DNA from: Vibrio cidicii | GTDB lineage: Bacteria; Pseudomonadota; Gammaproteobacteria; Enterobacterales; Vibrionaceae | NCBI RefSeq assembly: GCF_009763805.1 | Contig: NZ_CP046804.1 | Span: 3,286,001 to 3,350,000 of the forward strand | Direction of reading: 5' to 3' | DNA: 64,000 nt | Shown here: positions 49,196-58,915 of the stretch, one piece after another | Position numbering within the stretch: the first letter of the stretch is position 1 | Layout: each line of letters opens with the position of its first letter | Position numbers and translations under genes: made by a program | The notes under the pieces: model-generated | What the model saw: only the letters and a program-made list of their open reading frames with translations | The model's database searches: none | Told to the model about the DNA's origin: nothing

Positions 49196-50263
49196 TTAGA
49201 TTTCCCGCGCATCTTCGGCGATGGTCACTTGCAGAGTGATTTCTTGGCCCTTGCGAATCACACCAACATTGGTCGTCGTGCCTGGGCGTAAATCGGTGAC
49301 AATATCCATCACGCTTTGTCGTCCTTGGATCTTATTGCCATCAATACTGATGATGATGTCTTGTGGCTGAAAGCCTGCTTTGGCTGCTGGTCCGTTTGGA
49401 TCCACGCCTAGCACCACAATCCCGCCAATGTGCTCATTTCCTAATAAACGCGCGGTGACGGCGTTGATGTCTTGTCCATCAATACCAATGTAGCCGCGAA
49501 TGACTCGTCCATCAGCGATGATCTTTTGCATGATTTTATCAGCCAGCAAATAAGGAATAGCAAAAGAGATACCGTAGGTTTCCATATCAGTAGCTTGCTG
49601 GAAGGAGGCGGTATTGATGCCGACTAACTCTCCGCGAGTATTGACCAAAGCGCCACCAGAGTTACCTTCGTTGATGGCGGCGTCGGTTTGAATAAACGCC
49701 TGACGGCCATCTGCACTGATCGAAGAGCGGCCAGTCGCAGAAATAATACCAAATGTGGTGGTTTGGCCTAAGTTGTACGGGTTGCCAATCGCCAAAACGA
49801 CATCACCGACCTTGGCTTTGTAATTGGGATTTAGCGGAATAACCGGAAAGTTGCTGCCTTCAATACGCAAAATAGCGATGTCGGTGCGGCGGTCTTTCCC
49901 CACCAATTGAGCCGCGGCGACCCGACCATCTTGCAAAGCGACCACAATTTGATCCGCCAGCGCAACGACATGATAGTTGGTGATGATGTAGCCCTTTTCG
50001 CTGACAATCACCCCAGAGCCCAATCCTTGGGTGGAAAGCTTGCTGCGATCATTTTCTACATATTTTCGGCTGTAAATGTTCACTACCGCTGGCGCAGCAT
50101 TGTGCACGGCTTGGTTAAAGGAGATTTGCATCGTTGCGGCATCTTGAGGAATCGGATCTAACGGGGTGGTCAAGACTTTACTGCGTAAAGAGGGAACCGC
50201 CAGCAACACCAATGCTGCTGTCATCAGCCCCAATAAAATAGAACGCAAAAGAAAGTTCACCAT
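49196..50263 (-). CDS. degS: Outer-membrane stress sensor protease DegS
   Basis: A membrane-anchored periplasmic serine protease that starts the sigma-E response by cleaving RseA. 355 residues: a membrane anchor near 4-28, the trypsin-like domain with His in ITNYHVV, Asp in RRTDIAIL and Ser in NEGNSGGAL, then a single PDZ domain that senses unfolded porin ends. ATG 50263 has AGAGGGT upstream. It is downstream of degQ on the same strand with 118 bases between. Its stop is eight bases from the intron end. Confidence 0.95.
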   Translation of the reverse strand: MVNFLLRSILLGLMTAALVLLAVPSLRSKVLTTPLDPIPQDAATMQISFNQAVHNAAPAVVNIYSRKYVENDRSKLSTQGLGSGVIVSEKGYIITNYHVVALADQIVVALQDGRVAAAQLVGKDRRTDIAILRIEGSNFPVIPLNPNYKAKVGDVVLAIGNPYNLGQTTTFGIISATGRSSISADGRQAFIQTDAAINEGNSGGALVNTRGELVGINTASFQQATDMETYGISFAIPYLLADKIMQKIIADGRVIRGYIGIDGQDINAVTARLLGNEHIGGIVVLGVDPNGPAAKAGFQPQDIIISIDGNKIQGRQSVMDIVTDLRPGTTTNVGVIRKGQEITLQVTIAEDAREI

Positions 50264-50381
50264 ACCCTCTCCACAAAAACGGAACAATTTGCAAACAAGG
50301 GTGAAGAATAGCACTACCGACAGAAATAATAAAAGGGCAGCCTATGCAAGACTGCCCTAAGTTAGTGAACTCTCAGTGAGA

Positions 50382-51750
50382 TTAACGAATCACGAGATAG
50401 ATAGTGCGTTCGCCACGCTGAATATTCAGTGCCAGTACACCGGTTTGTTTTTCCACGATGGCACGGAAATCCGCAAGGTTCTTAACCCGTTGGCGGTTGA
50501 CTCCAATGATGATGTCATCCTTTTTCAACTGGTAACGGGCAGCCGGTGAATTGTCTGCGACTTCAACCACTTTTACCCCAGCAATGCGGTCTGAGCTGCT
50601 AGTATTGGCTAACTCCGCTCCTGCTAGCCCTTCATGCATTTTGTCCGCTTTGGCTTTGGTTTGTTGGGATTCATCCAAGGTGACTTTAAACTCTTTGTCT
50701 TTACCATCACGGATAACTCCGAGCTTGATCTCTTTGCCTGCGCCTAGTGTTGCAATTTTGGCTCTTAGTTCAGAGAAGGTTTTAATCTTTTTGCCGTTGA
50801 GCGAGACGATAATATCGCCAGCCTTGATGCCTGCCTTATCCGCCGCTGAATCTTCGACCACTTGGCTGACAAACGCTCCTTTGCTTGAGTGATAACCCAA
50901 AGCATCGGCAAGTTCTGAGGTGATTTCACCACCTTGCACTCCGAGCATGCCGCGCTTCACTTCACCAAATTCCAGAATCTGATCGGTGAGGTTTTTCATC
51001 ATGTTCGATGGAATGGCAAAACCGATCCCGACGTTGCCACCGCTCGGGCCTAAGATTGCGGTATTGATACCAATAAGCTCACCGTTCAGATTGACTAGGG
51101 CACCACCTGAGTTTCCGCTATTGATGGCGGCATCCGTCTGAATAAAGTTCTCGAAATTTTCGATATTAAGGCCGCTGCGACCAAGCGCAGACACGATTCC
51201 AGAGGTGACTGTCTGCCCTAAACCAAAGGGGTTACCGATAGCAACACTAAAGTCTCCGACGCGCAGTTGATCGGAATCGGCAATCTTAATCTCGGTCAGA
51301 TCCTTAACATCGCTCACTTTCAGCAACGCGATATCCGACATCTCGTCGCCACCTATCAGCTCAGCATCGGCTTCACGGCCATCATACAGTTGTACACGGA
51401 TGCTATCCGCGCCTTTGATGACGTGATAGTTGGTAACAATGTAACCTTTATCTGCACTGATGATGACACCGGAACCGAGCCCGCGAAAGGGGCGTTTCGC
51501 GCACTTGCTCTGTGGGAAAGTCTGGACCGAAGAAAAATTGAAACTGCTCGGGGATGCGTGAGCGTTCGACTTGTTTACCTTCCACCGCAATACTGACGAC
51601 TGCGGGGGTGACACGTTCAAGCATGGGGGCGAGGCTGGGTAACTCTTGGCTATTCACTGCGGTAGGAAAAGCCGCAATGGCAGGCAAGGGAGCAAGAGCT
51701 GAGCTTAAACTCAATGAAAGGGCAGTTAAAACAAGCAAAGGTTTTTTCAT
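50382..51750 (-). CDS. degQ: Periplasmic serine endoprotease DegQ/DegP family, frameshifted in this read
   Basis: A periplasmic protease-chaperone. The repaired protein has 455 residues: signal peptide (1-27), trypsin-like domain with VTNYHVIKGAD, SDIALLKV and NSGNSGGALVN, then two PDZ domains. The length and the pairing with degS fit DegQ; vibrios often label it DegP. The frame breaks at GGCGTTTCGCGC on the plus strand (near 51492). Deleting one T gives VRERPFRGLGSGVIIS. The restored stretch joins signal peptide and protease, so the real gene is intact. Confidence 0.93.
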
Positions 51751-51900
51751 CCGATAACTCCTCGTTAATCATGTCTATTGCAAGGGAGATTGGCTCAAAC
51801 GAATAAGCTTGTTGCTATTCATATTGGCGCCATAAACAGTTTTCAATAGACACTAGTGTGAGTTAGGACTCAAAAACCTTTGAAAAGTTCAGCAGAAAAT

Positions 51901-52350
51901 TTAAGACGCTTTGGCGGTCACGGCGTCAGTTGCGGTTAAGATTTCCTTTTTCTCACCGCTAAAAAGACCGGTTGCCCCGTTGGCGTAATCTTTTGGCTGT
52001 TCTGTCATTCCTTCAGATTGTGCCTCAGCGGCGGTTTCATTTTCTGAAGTGATCGCTTTCTTATCAAAAGGATTGTCTTGATCGGGCAAGTTTGGTAGCA
52101 AATCAGCTGAAGTTTTGGCCATGTGCTGATACAGCTTACTGTAGTCCTTGCCTAGCGTTTCGAGTAATTCTGCGGTTTGGGCAAAATGATCCGCCAACTC
52201 TTGGCGCTGCTGTTCAAGAGCGTATTTTGCTACCTCCAGCTCCTTTTTGACCGATTTTTGTTTCTTGTATTCGGGGGTTGTCAGTCGAGAAATTACAACG
52301 CCGACAATTGCACCGACCAGCAAGCCCACGATGGCATACATCCAAGGCAT
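51901..52350 (-). CDS. zapG: Z-ring associated protein ZapG (YhcB, DUF1043)
   Basis: A 149-residue inner-membrane protein. One N-terminal membrane helix (residues 3-22, YAIVGLLVGAIVGVVISRL) is followed by a coiled coil (about 33-75) and a low-complexity tail. The E. coli homologue links cell-wall synthesis and division. It is divergent from zapE and upstream of degQ-degS on the same strand. Confidence 0.88.
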   Translation of the reverse strand: MPWMYAIVGLLVGAIVGVVISRLTTPEYKKQKSVKKELEVAKYALEQQRQELADHFAQTAELLETLGKDYSKLYQHMAKTSADLLPNLPDQDNPFDKKAITSENETAAEAQSEGMTEQPKDYANGATGLFSGEKKEILTATDAVTAKAS

Positions 52351-52500
52351 AACAGCTCCTTATAGTTGTTTTAACATGTTTTTTACTGCTTAGTTACACG
52401 TATTGCGTGACCATGTTACTATGGGAAAAGTGGTCAATAAAGAAAAATAGCAATACCGAATTCTCATCCTAGTAATTGTATCGCTTTGTCCTGTTTTGGT

Positions 52501-53613
52501 ATGACAACAATGAGCCCATTAGAAAAATACGAACACGATATCGAGCATCAAGGTTTTAAAAAAGATCCTGCTCAATACCAAGCCGTGCGGGCGTTAGACT
52601 CGCTTTTTCACCAATTTATCCAATATTCTGCTACGCCAGTTGAAAGTGTGCCTCGCTGGCAACAATGGCTAGGAAAGAAGCCCATTCGTCCTAAGGCTCC
52701 TCAAGGGCTATATTTCTGGGGCGGCGTCGGGCGGGGCAAAACCTATCTAATGGATACCTTTTTTGATGCTTTGCCAACCCAGCGTAAGATGCGAGTGCAC
52801 TTTCACCGTTTCATGTATCGGGTGCATGACGAGTTGAAGAAACTGACTGAAGTGGAGAATCCGTTAGAAAAGGTGGCGGAGCGCTTTAAACAGGAAGCGG
52901 ACATCGTCTGTTTTGATGAATTCTTTGTTTCCGATATTACCGATGCCATGATCCTTGGTACCTTGATGCAGGAAATGTTCAAAAGAGAGATGATTTTGGT
53001 CGCGACGTCTAACATCGAGCCAAAAGATCTCTATCGTAATGGCTTGCAGCGTGCACGTTTTCTACCTGCGATTGAACTGATCGAAACGCATTGTCAGGTG
53101 ATCAACGTCGATAGCGGCATCGACTATCGGCTAAGAACCTTACAGCAAGCTGAAATTTATCATCACCCGTTAGATGCAGATGCAAGCCGCAATTTGCAAC
53201 GTTACTATCAACAACTGTCCGGAGATGAGAGTCACAAGCACACCTCAGTCGAAATTAATCATCGCCAGATAGAGGTGATCGAGGCCAGTAATGGCGTGCT
53301 GTACGCAACGTTTGCTCAGCTTTGTCAAACGGCAAGAAGTCAGAATGACTACATAGAAATATCAAAGATATATCACACAGTGTTGTTGGCAGACGTTCAG
53401 CAGATGGACAACAAAATTGACGATGCGGCTAGGCGTTTTATCGCACTAGTGGATGAGTTCTATGAACGTCACGTCAAACTGATCATTTCTGCCCAAGTGC
53501 CGATGGAGATGCTCTACACCCAAGGGCGGCTAGAGTTCGAATTTAAACGGTGTTTGTCTCGCTTAACGGAAATGCAAAGTCATGAGTACCTAGCTAAAGA
53601 ACACTTGGCTTAG
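52501..53613 (+). CDS. zapE: Cell division AAA+ ATPase ZapE
   Basis: An AFG1-like ATPase that acts at the Z ring in E. coli. 370 residues. Walker A is WGGVGRGKTYLMD near residue 77 and Walker B is DIVCFDEFFVSDITD near residue 138. The sensor region is ILVATSNIEPKDLY near residue 170. ATG 52501 (MTTMSPLEKYEHD) is chosen; a second ATG lies three codons on. It precedes rplM with its own promoter between. Confidence 0.93.
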   Translation: MTTMSPLEKYEHDIEHQGFKKDPAQYQAVRALDSLFHQFIQYSATPVESVPRWQQWLGKKPIRPKAPQGLYFWGGVGRGKTYLMDTFFDALPTQRKMRVHFHRFMYRVHDELKKLTEVENPLEKVAERFKQEADIVCFDEFFVSDITDAMILGTLMQEMFKREMILVATSNIEPKDLYRNGLQRARFLPAIELIETHCQVINVDSGIDYRLRTLQQAEIYHHPLDADASRNLQRYYQQLSGDESHKHTSVEINHRQIEVIEASNGVLYATFAQLCQTARSQNDYIEISKIYHTVLLADVQQMDNKIDDAARRFIALVDEFYERHVKLIISAQVPMEMLYTQGRLEFEFKRCLSRLTEMQSHEYLAKEHLA

Positions 53614-53864
53614 CTTTCAGCCTTTCGAGGAAAATACGCAGAAAAAATTAGTGATTGGGTGCAAAAAAAGGTGATTTTTTCTTCGCCCTTCTCTATAATC
53701 CTGCGACCCACCGTTACTGCAGACCTGATTATCGAAGTTATTCGAGATAGAAGGTCGAGAGTGCCAACCGCTCGAAGGGGTGATGACTGGGCTCTTAGAC
53801 AGTGTGGGAGCACAGCGGTGTGTTCCTTTAAAGTTTAAATTTGAATTAACGGGTTATTATTAGC
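53614..53864 (+). promoter_or_regulatory. Promoter and leader of rplM-rpsI
   Basis: A 251-base spacer with a perfect TATAAT at about 53693-53698 preceded by an imperfect -35 region. About 160 bases of leader follow before rplM. Ribosomal protein L13 is known to control its own operon through the leader in several bacteria; I cannot verify the fold here. Confidence 0.5.
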
Positions 53865-54293
53865 ATGAAAACTTTCGTTGCTAAACCAGAAACTGTAAAA
53901 CGCGACTGGTATGTTGTAGACGCTGAAGGTAAAACTCTTGGCCGTCTAGCAAGTGAAATTGCATCTCGCCTACGTGGCAAACACAAAGCTGAGTACACTC
54001 CACACGTTGACACTGGTGATTACATCATCGTTGTAAACGCGGAGAAAGTTACTGTAACTGGTAACAAAGCTGCAGCAAAAACTTACTACCGTCACACTGA
54101 ATTCCCTGGTGGTATTAAGTCAATCACTTTTGACAAGCTGATTGTTCGTAAACCAGAAATGGTCATTGAGCTGGCAGTTAAAGGTATGCTACCACGTGGT
54201 CCTCTAGGCCGTGCTATGTACCGTAAGCTGAAAGTTTACGCTGGCGCTGAGCACAACCATGTTGCTCAACAACCAAAAGTACTAGACATCTAA
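53865..54293 (+). CDS. rplM: Large ribosomal subunit protein uL13
   Basis: A 142-residue early-assembly protein of the 50S subunit. The start [20 protein letters not shown] and the core [20 protein letters not shown] are canonical. It lies 15 bases upstream of rpsI, the universal rplM-rpsI pair. Confidence 0.98.
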   Translation: MKTFVAKPETVKRDWYVVDAEGKTLGRLASEIASRLRGKHKAEYTPHVDTGDYIIVVNAEKVTVTGNKAAAKTYYRHTEFPGGIKSITFDKLIVRKPEMVIELAVKGMLPRGPLGRAMYRKLKVYAGAEHNHVAQQPKVLDI

Positions 54294-54308
54294 TTGGGGA
54301 TTTCGAAA

Positions 54309-54702
54309 ATGGCAGAGAATCAATACTACGGCACTGGCCGTCGCAAAAGCTCAGCTGCACGTGTTTTCATCAAACCAGGCAGCGGCAACATCGTAATCAA
54401 CAAGCGTGCGCTTGAAGAGTACTTCGGTCGTCCAACTTCTTGCATGGTTGTTAAGCAACCTCTTGAATTGGTAGACATGGTAGAGAAACTAGATCTATAC
54501 GTAACTGTAAAAGGTGGCGGTATTTCTGGTCAAGCGGGTGCAATCCGTCACGGTATCACTCGTGCTCTAATGGAATACGATGAATCTCTACGTCCTGCTC
54601 TACGTGCTGCTGGCTACGTTACTCGTGACGCTCGTTGCGTTGAACGTAAGAAAGTTGGTCTACGTAAAGCACGTCGTCGTCCACAGTTTCTCTAAGCGTT
54701 AA
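54309..54702 (+). CDS. rpsI: Small ribosomal subunit protein uS9, frameshifted at its last codons in this read
   Basis: A 30S protein whose C-terminal tail touches P-site t[23 protein letters not shown] is the canonical start. As printed the frame ends in RRRPQFL. The break is at CACAGTTTCTC (54682-54692). Deleting one T gives the universal ending QFSKR at 54702 and 130 residues. The lost Ser-Lys-Arg tail is conserved in bacteria, so a sequence error is the best reading. A terminator follows at 54756. Confidence 0.97.
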
Positions 54703-55031
54703 TTTTACGCTTACAGAGAATTTCTCTTGGATTTATCCATGGAAATTGTGGTTCAAAGCTCGGCTATATGCCGGGCTTTTTGTTTATTTTGAATTAGTTA
54801 TTCTCCTTTCTTTGTTACACCTCACATCAAATATTTAGAATTTTGCCGCTTTTGTGACGACGTGAGCGATTTACCTCACAAATGTTACAAAAAGGTAGCT
54901 TTATCTTGTCAAAAAGTAGGGTTTTATTTATCATTTCTCGTCAATAAATAGAACTAGATTCATATTTTGTTAGCCATGCTCTATTAGCGGAACAATCACG
55001 ATCCAAAAGGAGCAAATGGGAGAATGTTTGG
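54703..55031 (+). other. Spacer rpsI / petA
   Basis: 329 bases holding the rpsI terminator and then an A/T-rich region expected to carry the petABC promoter. TTGTGA and TCACAA occur 18 bases apart near 54853-54882, too far apart for a CRP site. No gene is supported. Confidence 0.5.
54756..54781 (+). terminator. Terminator of rplM-rpsI
   Basis: AAGCTCGGC / GCCGGGCTT (one T-G pair) with loop TATAT and a T-run. Confidence 0.9.
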
Positions 55032-55622
55032 ATGAGCAACGCGCCTTTAAATAACGGCCGCAGGCGTTTTCTGACCGCAACAACCGCAGTGGTTGGTGGG
55101 TTGGGGGCAGCTGCCGTCGCCGTTCCTTTTATCAAATCCTGGAATCCGAGTGCCAAAGCGAAAGCAGCGGGTGCGCCGGTGGAAGTGGATATCAGTAAAA
55201 TTGAAGCCGGTCAGATGATTCGCGTCGAGTGGCAAGGCAAACCTGTTTGGGTTGTACGCCGCACACAAGAAGTTCTGGAAAACCTGAAAACGATTGGTGG
55301 TCAACTTCGTGATCCTCAGTCCGAAATGGAACAACAACCAGCTTATGCTCAGAATGAGTTTCGCTCAATTAAGCCTGAGTTCTTCATCGCGGTTGGTTTT
55401 TGTACACACTTGGGATGTTCCCCAACGTACTTACCGGATTCTTTCTCAGAGCAAGTTCAAGGGGTTAAATCGGGCTTCTTCTGTCCATGCCATGGTTCTA
55501 AGTTTGACATGGCTGGGCGAGTATTCCAGGGCGTTCCAGCTCCATTGAACCTAGTTATTCCTAAACACATGTATTTGAGCGATGACAAGCTACTGATTGG
55601 TGTTGACGAGGGAGATGCATAA
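55032..55622 (+). CDS. petA: Ubiquinol-cytochrome c reductase iron-sulfur (Rieske) subunit
   Basis: A 196-residue subunit of the bc1 complex. A twin-arginine type N-terminus (NNGRRRFLTATTAVVGG) doubles as membrane anchor. The 2Fe-2S cluster motifs are CTHLGC near residue 129 and CPCHGS near residue 153. It overlaps petB by one base and is first gene of petABC. It is exported folded via Tat, as known for Rieske proteins. Confidence 0.97.
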   Translation: MSNAPLNNGRRRFLTATTAVVGGLGAAAVAVPFIKSWNPSAKAKAAGAPVEVDISKIEAGQMIRVEWQGKPVWVVRRTQEVLENLKTIGGQLRDPQSEMEQQPAYAQNEFRSIKPEFFIAVGFCTHLGCSPTYLPDSFSEQVQGVKSGFFCPCHGSKFDMAGRVFQGVPAPLNLVIPKHMYLSDDKLLIGVDEGDA

Positions 55623-56887
55623 TGCAAGCACTGTTAGATTGGGTTGAGAAACGAATCCCAGCGATGAATGCTTACAAAAAGCATTTGTCCGAATACCCGA
55701 TGCCAAAGAACTTCAACTTTTGGTACCTTTTTGGTTCTTTAGCCATGCTTGTTCTCGTCAATCAGATCCTAACGGGAATTTGGCTGACGATGAACTACGT
55801 TCCTTCGGGTGAAGGTGCGTTTGCTTCAATCGAATACATCATGCGCGATGTGGAGTACGGCTGGTTGTTGCGTTATATGCACTCGACTGGCGCGTCTGCA
55901 TTCTTCGTCGTCGTTTATCTGCATATGTTCCGTGGCTTGATTTACGGTTCATACCAGAAGCCACGTGAGTTGCTATGGATCTTCGGTATGTTGATCTTTT
56001 TGGTGCTAATGGCAGAAGCCTTTATGGGATATCTACTGCCTTGGGGCCAAATGTCTTACTGGGGCGCTCAGGTAATCATTTCGCTGTTTGGTGCGATTCC
56101 GGTTATCGGCGATGATCTTACACTGTGGATTCGTGGTGATTACATCATCTCAGGTGCGACGTTAAACCGCTTCTTTGCACTGCACGTTATTGCCTTGCCG
56201 ATTGTACTGCTACTGCTTATCGTACTGCATATTCTGGCTCTGCACGAAGTAGGGTCTAACAACCCAGACGGTATCGAGACCAAGCTGCCAAAAGGTAAAA
56301 TGGGCGCGGATTACAAGTCGCAGTTCAAGTTCCATGAATACTACTCAAACAAATACGACATCATCGATTCGATTCCATTCCACCCATATGGAACGGTGAA
56401 AGATTTGGTGGGTGTCGCCGGGTTCCTGTTCTTGTTCTGTTACGTGTTGTTCTTTAATCCAGAGATGGGCGGTTACTTCCTTGAGCCACCTAACTTTGAA
56501 GCAGCAAACCCACTAAAAACGCCAGAGCATATCGCTCCGGTATGGTACTTCACCCCGTTTTATGCAATTTTGCGTGCGGTACCTGACAAGTTGATTGGTG
56601 TCGTTGCAATGGGACTTTCGATTGTCTTCTTGTTCCTACTGCCGTGGTTTGATCGTTGTAAAGTTCGCTCTTACCGTTATCGTAGCAAAATTCATTTGAT
56701 TAACATCATCCAGTTTACGATCAGCTTTATTGCTCTGGGTATTCTTGGTGCGTTGCCTGCAACCCCGACATACACATTGCTCGCGCAGATCTTTAGCTTA
56801 GGTTATTTCATGTTCTTTATTCTCCTGTATGTGTACAGCAAGAACGAAGCAACAAAACCATTACCAGAGAGGGTGACATTCAAATGA
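55622..56887 (+). CDS. petB: Cytochrome b subunit of the bc1 complex
   Basis: A 421-residue inner-membrane protein with about eight or nine helices and two b-heme sites. His pairs appear in LRYMHSTGASAFFVVVYLHM and in LHVIALPIVLLLLIVLH. The quinol-site PEWF-like motif appears here as PVWYFTPFYAI. It overlaps petA and petC (four bases), indicating coupled translation of the complex. Confidence 0.97.
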   Translation: MQALLDWVEKRIPAMNAYKKHLSEYPMPKNFNFWYLFGSLAMLVLVNQILTGIWLTMNYVPSGEGAFASIEYIMRDVEYGWLLRYMHSTGASAFFVVVYLHMFRGLIYGSYQKPRELLWIFGMLIFLVLMAEAFMGYLLPWGQMSYWGAQVIISLFGAIPVIGDDLTLWIRGDYIISGATLNRFFALHVIALPIVLLLLIVLHILALHEVGSNNPDGIETKLPKGKMGADYKSQFKFHEYYSNKYDIIDSIPFHPYGTVKDLVGVAGFLFLFCYVLFFNPEMGGYFLEPPNFEAANPLKTPEHIAPVWYFTPFYAILRAVPDKLIGVVAMGLSIVFLFLLPWFDRCKVRSYRYRSKIHLINIIQFTISFIALGILGALPATPTYTLLAQIFSLGYFMFFILLYVYSKNEATKPLPERVTFK

Positions 56888-57621
56888 AGAAATGGATTGT
56901 AATTCTGTTTGCGATGTTGCCATCACTGGCGATGGCGGCGGGTGCTAATGTTCACTTGGATAAGGCAAATGTTGACCTATCCGATCAGGCATCGTTGCAA
57001 AACGGCGCAAAACTGTTTATGAACTACTGTTTCGGCTGCCACTCAACGCAATATCAGCGTTATGAGCGTGTTGCAAATGACATCGGTATTCCAACGGATC
57101 TGATGAAAGACAACCTGATGTTTAATCCAGAGTCGAAAATTGGTGACTTGATGGTCAATGCCATGCCACCTAAACAAGCGGCAAACTGGTTCGGTGCGCC
57201 GCCACCAGATTTGACCTTGGTGGCTCGTGTGCGTGGTGCTGACTGGATTTACACCTACTTACGTTCGTTTTATGTGGATCCATCGCGCCCATTTGGTGTC
57301 AACAACATCGTTTTCCCAAGTGTAGGTATGCCTCATGTGCTCGAAGAGTTACAAGGCATTCCAACACCAGTATACGAAACCAAAGTTGTTGACGGCCACG
57401 AAGTGCAAGTTGTAGTCGGCACCGAAAGTGACGGTACTGGTGAGCTGAGTAAGGGCGAATACGACAGAGCTGTGCTTGATCTGGTTAACTTCCTCGTTTA
57501 CTCGGGTGACCCAGTGAAACTTGAGCGTCATAATCTTGGCTGGTGGGTTATGGCCTTCCTTGTGCTGTTTACTATCGTGGTTGTGATGCTGAAGAAAGAG
57601 TATTGGCGCGATGTGCATTAA
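56884..57621 (+). CDS. petC: Cytochrome c1 subunit of the bc1 complex
   Basis: A 245-residue protein with a cleavable signal peptide (MKKWIVILFAMLPSLAMAAG). The c-type heme site is NYCFGCHSTQ near residue 50. The axial methionine region lies in the NAMPPKQAANWFG segment, and the C-terminal membrane anchor is WWVMAFLVLFTIVVVMLKK. Last gene of petABC. Confidence 0.96.
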   Translation: MKKWIVILFAMLPSLAMAAGANVHLDKANVDLSDQASLQNGAKLFMNYCFGCHSTQYQRYERVANDIGIPTDLMKDNLMFNPESKIGDLMVNAMPPKQAANWFGAPPPDLTLVARVRGADWIYTYLRSFYVDPSRPFGVNNIVFPSVGMPHVLEELQGIPTPVYETKVVDGHEVQVVVGTESDGTGELSKGEYDRAVLDLVNFLVYSGDPVKLERHNLGWWVMAFLVLFTIVVVMLKKEYWRDVH

Positions 57622-57663
57622 TTGTGCTATCATGCTGCGCTAATTCTCAATTTTATTGACAGA

Positions 57664-57694
57664 TCAATGGAGGCTTAGCCTCCATTGTTTTTTT
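57664..57694 (+). terminator. Terminator of petABC
   Basis: CAATGGAGGC / GCCTCCATTG followed by seven T residues. Confidence 0.93.
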
Positions 57695-57719
57695 CTATCC
57701 TAAGTGTACTGGAGGGCCC

Positions 57720-58355
57720 ATGGCTTTAGCTGCCAATAAACGTTCTGTGATGACTTTATTCTCAAGTGCATCAGATTTGTACAGCCACCAGGTGCGTATT
57801 GTTCTGGCTGAGAAAGGGGTAAGTGTTGAGGTTGAACTGGTTGATGAAACCAACTTACCAGCAGAGCTTATCGAGCTAAATCCTTACAAGTCAGTGCCAA
57901 CTCTGGTGGATCGCGAACTGGCATTGTACGACTCTAAGATCATCATGGAGTACTTGGATGAGCGCTTCCCACACCCGCCATTGATGCCTGTATACCCTGT
58001 TGCTCGCGGTAACAGCCGTCTGATGATGTACCGTATCGAACGTAACTGGTATTCATTAGCGGAGAAAGTGGCGAAAGGCAACGGTGAAGAGTCAGAGAAA
58101 GCGCGTGTTAAACTGCGTAATGATCTGCTGACATTAGGGCCACTTTTTGGTGAATATGAGTACTTCATGAGTGAAGAGTTCAGCTTGGTCGATTGCTATC
58201 TTGCCCCATTATTGTGGCGTTTACCTCAATTGGGTATTGAGCTCGTTGGTCCTGGCTCTAAAGAGATCAAGACTTATATGAACCGTGTTTTTGAACGTGA
58301 TTCATTCCTCGCTTCTTTGACTGAAGCTGAACGTGAGATGCGTCTGGTTCGTTAA
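57720..58355 (+). CDS. sspA: Stringent starvation protein A
   Basis: An RNA-polymerase-associated protein with a glutathione S-transferase fold but no GST activity in E. coli. 211 residues. The thioredoxin-like start MTLFSSASDLYSHQVRIVLA and the PYKSVPTLVDRE segment are typical. GGAGGG lies before ATG 57720. It forms an operon with sspB (three-base gap). Confidence 0.95.
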   Translation: MALAANKRSVMTLFSSASDLYSHQVRIVLAEKGVSVEVELVDETNLPAELIELNPYKSVPTLVDRELALYDSKIIMEYLDERFPHPPLMPVYPVARGNSRLMMYRIERNWYSLAEKVAKGNGEESEKARVKLRNDLLTLGPLFGEYEYFMSEEFSLVDCYLAPLLWRLPQLGIELVGPGSKEIKTYMNRVFERDSFLASLTEAEREMRLVR

Positions 58356-58358
58356 GTT

Positions 58359-58847
58359 ATGGAAATTGCTAATATGACTGCCCGCCGCCCCTATATGCTC
58401 CGTGCATTTTATGATTGGCTGGTGGACAACGATCTGACCCCGCATCTGGTGGTTCAGGCGACAATGCCGGGTGTTCGAGTACCGCTTGAGTTTGTTCAAG
58501 ATGGACAGATCATCTTAAATATTGCGCCAAGAGCAGTAGGCCAGCTTGAACTTGGCAATGAGGCGATTTCGTTCCATGCTCGTTTTAGTGGTCGTCCTCA
58601 TTCCGTCATCGTACCGCTTCATGCTGTGTTGGCGATTTATGCTCGAGAGAACGGCGCTGGCACCATGTTTGAGCCAGAAGAAGCCTACACCAACGTGACT
58701 GGTGAGATTGAAGAAGAGTGGCTTGATGACGTAGATGATTCGGAGTTGTTATTAGATGACCTTGATTCAGACACTGCTTCAACAGAAAACTCTAACGCTG
58801 AACCGACTCGACCTAAAGGCAAGCCAAGCTTAAGAGTGGTCAAATAA
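58359..58847 (+). CDS. sspB: ClpXP adaptor protein SspB
   Basis: Delivers ssrA-tagged and RseA fragments to ClpXP. 162 residues. The substrate-binding domain (about 1-115) has RRPYMLRAFYDWLVDN and ILNIAPRAVGQLELGN. A long acidic linker follows, with the C-terminal ClpX-binding tail KPSLRVVK. The DegS protease of this window feeds the same RseA pathway. An alternative ATG lies five codons in. Confidence 0.95.
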   Translation: MEIANMTARRPYMLRAFYDWLVDNDLTPHLVVQATMPGVRVPLEFVQDGQIILNIAPRAVGQLELGNEAISFHARFSGRPHSVIVPLHAVLAIYARENGAGTMFEPEEAYTNVTGEIEEEWLDDVDDSELLLDDLDSDTASTENSNAEPTRPKGKPSLRVVK

Positions 58848-58865
58848 GCGTTGTCAGGTAAAACA

Positions 58866-58888
58866 AAAAGCAGCAAACGCTGCTTTTT
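58866..58888. terminator. Bidirectional terminator between sspB and dolP
   Basis: AAAGCAGC / GCTGCTTT with a four-base loop and A/T-runs on both sides. Confidence 0.9.
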
Positions 58889-58915
58889 GACTTTTTATAG
58901 CTTGTGATTTATCCG

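Noticed and set aside
54850..54885. TTGTGA...TCACAA before petABC as a CRP site
   Set aside because: The half-sites are separated by far more than six bases.
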